Shown here: piece after piece, positions 5,942 to 10,901 of the stretch
Numbering within the stretch: the first letter of the stretch is position 1
How the letters are laid out: each line of letters starts with the position of its first letter
Assembly: GCA_964459165.1 (NCBI GenBank)
Contig: CAYWKM010000051.1
Coordinates: 1-10,901, forward strand
DNA length: 10,901 bases
Source: RGIG4074 sp964459165
GTDB taxonomy: Bacteria; Bacillota; Clostridia; Christensenellales; Borkfalkiaceae
Direction: 5' to 3'
The notes under the pieces: generated by a model
What the model was told of the DNA's origin: nothing
Seen by the model: the letters and a program-made list of their open reading frames with translations, nothing else
The model's database searches: none
Made by a program: the position numbers and the translations under genes

Positions 5942-7270
5942 TTACTTTCCGTTCTTCCCCTGCGAACGCTTCCAATCCTTGATTTCTTTCAGTCTCGCCT
6001 TATATTTCGCCTCGTTCCCCTCCTCCGTCGGTTGATAATATTCCTTATTTTTGAGGGAATCGGGCAAGCACTGCATATCCGTCAGCTTTTCCTCCGCGTC
6101 GTGCGCGTAACGATACCCCTTGCCGTAACCGAGCTCCTTCATCAATTTCGTCGGAGCGTTGCGTATCTGAAGCGGAACAGGCTCTGCGAGCATGGAGAGC
6201 GCGTCCTTCTTTGCGCTCTCGTACGCCGTATATAACGCGTTCGACTTCGGAGCCATCGACATGTATACGACCGCTTGCGTGAGGTGAACGGAGCATTCCG
6301 GCATACCGATCAAACGGCAGGCTTCAAACGCCGCAACCGCGATTTCGAGCGCCTTCGCGTCGGCGAGACCGACGTCCTCCGAAGCGAAACGAACGACTCG
6401 CCTCGCGACATAAATGGGATCCTCTCCCGCTTCCAGCATCCTCGCCAACCAATAAACGGCGGCGTCCGGATCGGAATTTCGCATGGATTTATGCAGAGCG
6501 GAAATGAGATTGTAATGTTCCTCCCCTTTCTTATCGTATAAAAGGGATTTTCTCGAGGTGCATTGCTCCACAATTTCTTCCGAGACGGAAATTTTCTCTC
6601 CGTCCGTCTCTCCGTTAAGAACCGCCATCTCGAGCGTAGAGAGGGCGATTCTGGCGTCTCCGTTGGAAAATACGGCGATCTCTTCGACGGCGTCGGAAGA
6701 GATTTCCACGTCGAGGTTTCCGAAGCCCTTTTCGTTCGTCAGCGCGTAGCGGAGAAGCTCGACGACGTCCTCCGTTTTCAACTCCTGCAAAACGAAAACC
6801 TTGCAGCGGGAAAGAAGCGCGCCGTTGACCTCGAAAGACGGATTCTCCGTCGTCGCGCCGATCAGGATGACGCTTCCCGTCTCGACAAAAGGAAGAAAAG
6901 CGTCCTGCTGCGCCTTATTGAAACGATGAATTTCATCGACGAATAAAATCGTCTTTTCCCCGAAACGGCGGTTGCGCTCCGCCTGCTCCATAACCTGCTT
7001 AATCTCCTTGATTCCGCTCGTAACGGCGGAAAAATCGATGAAATTGGCCTTTGTTTTTCCGGCGATAATGCGGGCGAGCGTCGTTTTGCCCACCCCCGGC
7101 GGACCCCAAAAAATCATGGATCCGATCCTGTCGTTTTCGATGAGATTCCGCAGAATCTTTCCCTCCCCCACGAGGTGTTTCTGCCCGACGAATCCTTCGA
7201 GCGTGCTCGGTCTCAACCGCTCGGCGAGCGGTTTATTTTCTTCCGTTTCAAAAAATGTATCCTGCCGCAT
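5942..7270 (-). CDS. rarA: Replication-associated recombination protein RarA (MgsA), AAA+ ATPase
   Basis: 442 residues, the usual length. RarA is a DNA-stimulated AAA+ ATPase of the clamp-loader and RuvB-like group that acts at stalled or broken replication forks. The N-terminus has the family block RLRPSTLEGFVGQ (residues 18-30). Walker A is GPPGVGKT at 56-63, Walker B is ILFVDEIHRF at 108-117, sensor 1 is GATTENPSF at 138-146, and Arg155 in LLSRC is the likely arginine finger. The C-terminal part carries the conserved MRNSDPDAAVYWLARMLEAGEDP region and the PTEEGNEAK tail block typical of the MgsA C-terminal domain. ATG at 7270 has AAGGGGGG 6 nt upstream. It is the first gene of a three-gene unit with a hydrolase and a nitroreductase; their functional link to RarA is not evident. 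Confidence 0.97.
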   Translation of the reverse strand: MRQDTFFETEENKPLAERLRPSTLEGFVGQKHLVGEGKILRNLIENDRIGSMIFWGPPGVGKTTLARIIAGKTKANFIDFSAVTSGIKEIKQVMEQAERNRRFGEKTILFVDEIHRFNKAQQDAFLPFVETGSVILIGATTENPSFEVNGALLSRCKVFVLQELKTEDVVELLRYALTNEKGFGNLDVEISSDAVEEIAVFSNGDARIALSTLEMAVLNGETDGEKISVSEEIVEQCTSRKSLLYDKKGEEHYNLISALHKSMRNSDPDAAVYWLARMLEAGEDPIYVARRVVRFASEDVGLADAKALEIAVAAFEACRLIGMPECSVHLTQAVVYMSMAPKSNALYTAYESAKKDALSMLAEPVPLQIRNAPTKLMKELGYGKGYRYAHDAEEKLTDMQCLPDSLKNKEYYQPTEEGNEAKYKARLKEIKDWKRSQGKNGK

Positions 7271-7296
7271 ACGCCGCCCCCCTTGATCGTAGCTAT

Positions 7297-7325
7297 ATTA
7301 TATCACATTCCTGCGCCTCCTTCAA
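7297..7325 (-). promoter_or_regulatory. Promoter of the rarA-hydrolase-nitroreductase unit
   Basis: On the minus strand, TTGAAG (complement of 7320-7325), a 17-bp spacer and TATAAT (complement of 7297-7302) form a good sigma-A promoter. The predicted start near 7290 leaves a leader of about 20 nt before the rarA ATG. No operator is obvious. Confidence 0.8.
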
Positions 7326-7407
7326 CGGAAAATCAAACTTTTTCCTCAAGAAAACCGAAAAAAATCCGACGCGCCCGCTCTTTGAACCTCTTCCCGATTT
7401 TTCTCTC

Positions 7408-7446
7408 CGAAAAAAAGTCGAAATCCCGAAAAGGAGACTCCGACTT
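7408..7446 (-). terminator. Terminator-like hairpin upstream of rarA (distal)
   Basis: AAGTCG at 7415-7420 pairs with CGACTT at 7441-7446, with some further pairing inside the 20-nt loop. On the minus strand the stem runs into seven or more T (complement of the A-run around 7410-7416). It lies about 80 nt before the rarA promoter and insulates rarA from transcription coming from the right. Confidence 0.55.
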
Positions 7447-7467
7447 ATCGCTCGGCCTCCGACGATG

Positions 7468-7652
7468 CAAAAAACGGAAGATTCAACCGCCCCCGTTTTC
7501 CCGCCGTTGCGGGCGAGCGCTTAAACGCCTAACGCAAAAACCTTGTCCCCCGAAAGAATCCCTTGCACCCTGTCTCGTCCCGTTGCATAATTCCGCGATC
7601 CACGAGGCTCGCCGTCCGTTTTTACAAGGATTTGTTTGATAGTATAATTCAC
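7468..7652 (-). other. Possible small transcript or 43-residue gene between terminators
   Basis: This stretch lies between the terminator of the giant LRR gene and two further terminator-like hairpins, an arrangement that suggests a small unit of its own. A TATACT -10-like string (complement of 7641-7646) has no good -35. A GTG at 7652 opens a 43-codon frame to TAA at 7521, with a C-terminus GILSGDKVFALGV that looks protein-like, but there is no ribosome binding site and the predicted RNA start would fall after the GTG. As an RNA, CAAA-CCTTGT near the 5' end can pair with ACAAGG-TTTTTG about 90 nt later. I recognise no known RNA family (no SRP, tmRNA, RNase P or T-box core). Gene remnant, small RNA or nothing all remain possible. 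Confidence 0.2.
7469..7499 (-). terminator. Terminator-like hairpin upstream of rarA (proximal)
   Basis: AAAACGG at 7471-7477 pairs with CCGTTTT at 7493-7499 around a 15-nt loop, and the stem ends in a run of six T on the minus strand. It lies about 20 nt after the stop of the possible 43-codon frame. The stem is A/T-rich and the loop is large, so efficiency is doubtful. Confidence 0.4.
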
Positions 7653-7663
7653 CCAGAGGAAAA

Positions 7664-7692
7664 GGCCGCCCTTCCCGTACGGGAAGGGCGGC
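7664..7692 (-). terminator. Intrinsic terminator of the giant LRR surface protein gene
   Basis: A 12-bp GC-rich perfect stem (GCCGCCCTTCCC at 7665-7676, complement at 7681-7692) with loop GTAC is followed on the minus strand by CCTTTTCCTCT. It starts 27 nt past the stop codon at 7720. The T-tract is interrupted, but the stem is very strong. Confidence 0.88.
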
Positions 7693-7719
7693 TTCTTTCG
7701 CTTTGTCGATTACGCTCTT

Positions 7720-10700
7720 TTACTCCGCGTCGACCTCATAATTAATGGTAACACTGTCGGAGATTCCAGCGTTTGACTTTTCAATCGCGTTCCACTGTTC
7801 TTTCGTGCCCGCGTAATTGATATCGGTGAGATTGTTGCATCCATTGAACGCCCAAGAACCGATTCTCGTTACGTTCTCCCCGATTGTCACGCTCGTCAGT
7901 CTGCTGCAATAAGAGAACGCATAATCGCCGATGCTCTCCACTTTTTCCCCAATCGTCACGCTCGTCAGTCCGCTGCAATCCAAGAACGCCCCATAACCAA
8001 TGCTCGTCACGCTGTTGGGAATGACCAACTCTCCCGTCAATCCACTGCAATTAGAGAACGCATAATCGCCGATGCTCGTTACATTCTCCCCGATTGTGAC
8101 GCTCGTCAGTTTGCTGCATTGATAGAAGGCATACTGATAAATTTCATACGTTTTCCCTTGGACATTATCGGGCAGAATCAGGTCGGTTTCACTCCCTTGG
8201 TAGCCGACTAAATAGATTTCATCGCCGTCTGCATAGAACTGATAATCCCCTTGCATTAAAAGCTTACTGCTTCCCGAAGATGACGTGTAAACATTCTTTG
8301 CATAATATCCGACATAGCCGTTATCGGTACTTCCCGCCGTGATCGTTAACGAGGATAAATTGCAAACTTCAATCAATTTATAGCATCCATAGAACGCAGA
8401 ATCGCCGATACTCTCCACGCCGCTTCCGATCGTCACGCTCGTCAGTCCGCTGCATTGATAGAACGCCCCATAACCGATGCTCTTCACGCTGTCGGAAATG
8501 ACCAACTCTCCCGTCAATCCGCTGCATCCGGAGAATGCCTGATCGCCGATGCTCGTCACGCCGTTCCCAATCGTCACGCTCGTCAGTCCGCTGCATTGAT
8601 AGAACGCCACATAACCGATGCTCGTCACACTATCGGGAATGACCAACTCTCCCGTCAATCCGGTGCATCCAAAGAACGCAGAATCGCCGATGCTCGTCAC
8701 GCCGGCGGGAATAACGCTGTTCTTGCAACCTAAAATCAACGTACCCGTTGCTCTCTCGATTATGCAGTTACCTTCACTGTAATAAGCTTCATTTCCTTCG
8801 TCAACCGTAATGCTCGTCAGCGAGGTGCAACCTAGGAACACCCCGGAACCGATGTTCGTTACGCTGGCGGGAATGACAACGCTCGTCAGTCCGCTGCATC
8901 CATTAAACGCCCAACCCGCTATCACCTTCGTTCCTTCGGCTATTTTTCCCGATGAACTTCCTATAATTAAGTATAACGTTGTTCCATCGGTTGCGGTGAG
9001 ATATAATTCGTCATCTTTCCAATTCTCGCTGTCGTTATAGAAGGACGTATCTACAAACGCAGAAGTGCCGATGCTCTCCACGCCGTTCCCGATTGTGATA
9101 CTCGCAAGGCTGCTACATCCTAAGAATGCATAACCGCCAATGCTCTTCACGCTGTCGGGAAAGACTATACTGGTCAGGCTATTATACTCGAACGCACAAC
9201 CGCCGATGCTCTCCACGCCGTTTTCAATTGTTACGCTCGTCAGTTTGCATCCATCGAACGCATAGCCGCCGATGCTCTTTACGCTACCCGGAATGACAAT
9301 ACTCGTTAATTTGGTATTAGAGAACGCCTCGTCTCCGATACTCGTCACGCTGTCGGGAATCGTAATACTCGCCAATCCGGTGCAATAGAATGCCTCATGA
9401 TCGATACACGTCACACTATTGGGAATGACAATACTCGTTAATCCGGTGAAAGAGAACGCCTCTTCTCCAATCACCGTGACGGGCAGCCCCTTATAGGTGG
9501 AGGGAACGACGATAGCGGTATCCGTCGCCGTGCCGATCCCCGACACGGTGTAAGACGCATCGTCCTCATTGAGGGTATATGCCAAGCCCTCCGTTCCGAT
9601 TTCTTCGGTAGCCGTAGCGGTATAGGTAGAGTCTTCAAATTCGATCGTCGCCGTATCCGTCCTGGTCCCGGGCGCGTTCGCCGTCAATTCTTGCGTAATC
9701 TCGCTCGTCACCGTCGCTTCGATTACTTGCGTATGAGTTTCGTCGTTCTTACAGGTAAGCGTAGCGGTAGCGGAGGTGTGATCCGTACTCCAAGCCCAAA
9801 CGATATTTTCCGTATCGTAATCGTGACCGAGGGCGGGGACAACTTCTTGTTTCGTGAGAACCTCGTTACAAACGGAACAATGGCTCCCTTCCGTCAGACC
9901 CGTCTCCGTGCAGGTGGGCGCAACCGCTATGTCGGTAACTTCCGTATGCCCCGTCGCGGTTGCTTCTTCCGTCTTCGTTTCGCCGCAGACCGTACAGGTG
10001 AAAGTCTTTACGCCCGCTTCCGTACAGGTCGGCTCGGTTGTGACTTCGCCTTCGTTCCAGCTGTGACCCAATGCCGTAACCGTTTTCTTTTCTCGGCTGA
10101 TTTCTCCTTTACAAACGGAGCAGTAAACGACGCTGTCGTAAGAGCCGTCTTTGGTGCAGGTCGCCGCGATTGCATTCTCTTTTACCGCTTCCGCAGGAGT
10201 ATGCCCCGTCGCGGGGATTTCCTTCCCCGTCGAAAGCGTTTCGCCGCAGACCGAGCAAACCGTGTCGCTCTCTTTCCCCGCCGTCGTGCAGGTCGCCGCA
10301 ACGCCGTTGTTCGCCGAAACGGAAGTATGACCCGTAGCCGCTATCGTTACCGTCTGGCGGCTGATTTCCGCATTGCAAACGGAGCAGTAAACGACGCTGT
10401 CGTAAGAGCCGTCCTCGGTGCAAGTCGCCGCGACTTCATTCTCTTTCACCGCCTTGCCTGCCGTGTGTCCCTTAGCCGCGATTACCTCCGTCTTCGTTTC
10501 GCCGCAAACCGCGCACGTATAAGTTTTTACGCCCTTCGCCGTGCAGGTCGCTCCCTTCGTAACGACTCCGTTGTTCCAAGTATGTCCCGTCGCGGGGACA
10601 ACTTCCTGCGCTTTTATTACCGCGCCGCAGACCGAACAATGGCTCCCCTCCGTCAGACCCGTCTCCGTGCAGGTGGGCGCAACCGCTCCGTCAATCGCTT

Positions 10701-10901
10701 CCGTATGTCCGAGCGCGGAGACCGATTCCGTCTTCGTTTCGCCGCAAACGGTGCAGGTATAAGCTTTTACGCCCGCTTCCGTACATGTCGCTTCGGTTAT
10801 AACTTCGCCTTCGTTCCAGCTGTGACCGAGAGCGGGAATTTCCTTCCCCGTCGAAAGCGTTTCGCCGCAGACCGAGCAAACCGTGTCGCTCTCTTTGCCC
10901 G
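7720..10901 (-). CDS. Giant BspA-type leucine-rich-repeat surface protein with Cys-rich repeats (N-terminus off window)
   Basis: The frame is open from the stop at 7720 to the right edge, giving 1059 visible C-terminal residues. A GTG at 10449 could be read as a start, but the same Cys-rich repeats continue without a break upstream of it and it has no ribosome binding site, so the real start lies beyond 10901. In visible numbering, residues 1-359 hold at least nine repeats of about 35-45 residues, each with one Cys, a CxVC pair and a Gly-His end. Residues 360-435 are a Thr-rich linker module (TLTCKNDETHT, then TATIEFEDSTYTATA). A GTEGLAYT segment leads into about 19 BspA-type LRRs (about 472-1021), then a short C-terminal end with NYAGTKEQW. 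There is no LPXTG motif, membrane helix or SLH domain at the C-terminus, so any anchor or signal peptide must be N-terminal. It is probably extracellular, with a role in adhesion or ligand binding; the partner is unknown. Confidence 0.9.
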   Translation of the reverse strand, partial: GKESDTVCSVCGETLSTGKEIPALGHSWNEGEVITEATCTEAGVKAYTCTVCGETKTESVSALGHTEAIDGAVAPTCTETGLTEGSHCSVCGAVIKAQEVVPATGHTWNNGVVTKGATCTAKGVKTYTCAVCGETKTEVIAAKGHTAGKAVKENEVAATCTEDGSYDSVVYCSVCNAEISRQTVTIAATGHTSVSANNGVAATCTTAGKESDTVCSVCGETLSTGKEIPATGHTPAEAVKENAIAATCTKDGSYDSVVYCSVCKGEISREKKTVTALGHSWNEGEVTTEPTCTEAGVKTFTCTVCGETKTEEATATGHTEVTDIAVAPTCTETGLTEGSHCSVCNEVLTKQEVVPALGHDYDTENIVWAWSTDHTSATATLTCKNDETHTQVIEATVTSEITQELTANAPGTRTDTATIEFEDSTYTATATEEIGTEGLAYTLNEDDASYTVSGIGTATDTAIVVPSTYKGLPVTVIGEEAFSFTGLTSIVIPNSVTCIDHEAFYCTGLASITIPDSVTSIGDEAFSNTKLTSIVIPGSVKSIGGYAFDGCKLTSVTIENGVESIGGCAFEYNSLTSIVFPDSVKSIGGYAFLGCSSLASITIGNGVESIGTSAFVDTSFYNDSENWKDDELYLTATDGTTLYLIIGSSSGKIAEGTKVIAGWAFNGCSGLTSVVIPASVTNIGSGVFLGCTSLTSITVDEGNEAYYSEGNCIIERATGTLILGCKNSVIPAGVTSIGDSAFFGCTGLTGELVIPDSVTSIGYVAFYQCSGLTSVTIGNGVTSIGDQAFSGCSGLTGELVISDSVKSIGYGAFYQCSGLTSVTIGSGVESIGDSAFYGCYKLIEVCNLSSLTITAGSTDNGYVGYYAKNVYTSSSGSSKLLMQGDYQFYADGDEIYLVGYQGSETDLILPDNVQGKTYEIYQYAFYQCSKLTSVTIGENVTSIGDYAFSNCSGLTGELVIPNSVTSIGYGAFLDCSGLTSVTIGEKVESIGDYAFSYCSRLTSVTIGENVTRIGSWAFNGCNNLTDINYAGTKEQWNAIEKSNAGISDSVTINYEVDAE
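7836..9486 (-). repeat. BspA-type leucine-rich-repeat array
   Basis: About 19 repeats of roughly 23 residues with the pattern V-x-S-I-G-x-x-A-F-x-x-C-x-x-L-T-S-V-x-I-x. Identity is high enough to show in the DNA: AATGACCAACTCTCCCGTCA starts at 8497 and again at 8638, 141 bp apart (two LRRs), and at 8020. Three longer segments interrupt the array: 8926-9048, 8719-8802 and 8146-8373. Their sequences (SENWKDDELYL, GNCIIERATGTLILGCKNS, NGYVGYYAKNVYT) are of a kind seen in other BspA-type proteins. Confidence 0.88.
9823..10901 (-). repeat. Array of Cys-rich CCCH-type repeats
   Basis: Eight full repeats and one cut by the edge. A typical unit has ATCTEAG, then a YTCTVCGETKT-like segment, then A(L/T)GH, so each offers three Cys and one His at regular spacing (C-x9 to x11-CxxC-x12 to x15-H). 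Several distinct unit types are reused. The unit at 10217-10280 matches 10838-10901 at 63 of 64 bases (offset 621). A two-unit block near 9850-10066 recurs near 10610-10826 (offset 759). A third type recurs at offset 264, around 10118 and 10382. The repeats are directly visible; metal binding is inferred. Confidence 0.88.

Noticed and set aside
4886..6235. Long plus-strand open frames (4886-5578 and 5609-6235)
   Set aside because: They are shadows of the nitroreductase, hydrolase and rarA genes, which have complete catalytic motifs and good start sites on the other strand.
7621..7648. Plus-strand promoter TTTACA-16 bp-TATAAT
   Set aside because: It matches consensus well, but it would fire straight into the strong hairpin at 7665-7692 and then antisense to the LRR gene, with no gene to serve. 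It may be a chance match overlapping the minus-strand -10-like string.
8455..9040. Plus-strand frames across the LRR array
   Set aside because: Repetitive translations such as recurring DARHA are a by-product of the repeated LRR codons read on the opposite strand.
7720..10901. CRISPR array or non-coding tandem repeats
   Set aside because: The repeats keep an open reading frame throughout and encode LRR and Cys-rich protein units; spacing and unit sequence vary as protein repeats do.
7720..10901. Sortase (LPXTG) or S-layer anchor on the giant protein
   Set aside because: The C-terminus ends shortly after the last LRR with no LPXTG, hydrophobic tail or SLH repeat.

Overview
The window reads as part of a chromosome of an uncultured, probably gut-associated member of the Firmicutes (Clostridia). 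This is inferred from sigma-A-type promoters (TTGACA or TTGCAA, 17 bp, TATAAT-like), AAGGAG ribosome binding sites, compact hairpin terminators, and two BspA-type leucine-rich-repeat surface proteins of the kind common in gut Clostridia. No rRNA, tRNA, CRISPR array, insertion sequence or phage gene was seen. Every supported gene lies on the minus strand, so transcription runs from right to left.

Layout from left to right. Positions 1-232 are intergenic and hold two copies of a 55-bp repeat. Next come a cysteine desulfidase gene (cyuA-like, 233-1501) and a cysteine synthase gene (cysK, 1697-2626). Each has its own promoter, and a strong hairpin terminator lies between them. cysK is preceded by a leader of about 220 nt that contains a palindrome near the predicted transcription start, an 18-codon reading frame ending in a Cys codon, and a 9-bp inverted repeat that could fold against that frame. 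A terminator at 3036-3056 closes the next gene, a lipoprotein-like BspA-type LRR protein (3086-4330).

Positions 4509-7270 form a tight three-gene unit transcribed as rarA, then an alpha/beta hydrolase, then a nitroreductase (gaps of 12 and -4 nt), driven by a promoter at 7297-7325. The 449-nt gap at 7271-7719 is unusually structured: it holds three terminator-like hairpins and room for a small transcript. The right third (7720 to beyond the edge) is the C-terminal 1059 residues of a giant surface protein. It has at least nine Cys-rich repeats with a C...CxxC...GH signature, a linker module, and about 19 LRRs of the BspA type. Its start lies outside the window.

How the genes fit together: cysK and cyuA make and break cysteine, so separate control of each makes sense. 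rarA serves stalled replication forks, and its two downstream partners are generic enzymes with no clear link to it. The two LRR proteins share the same architecture (Cys-rich CCCH repeats, a GTEGL-containing linker, then LRRs) and are best read as divergent paralogs displayed outside the cell. I found no clearly new multi-gene system. The items most worth checking are the cysK leader, the CCCH repeats shared by both surface proteins, and the small structured unit upstream of rarA.
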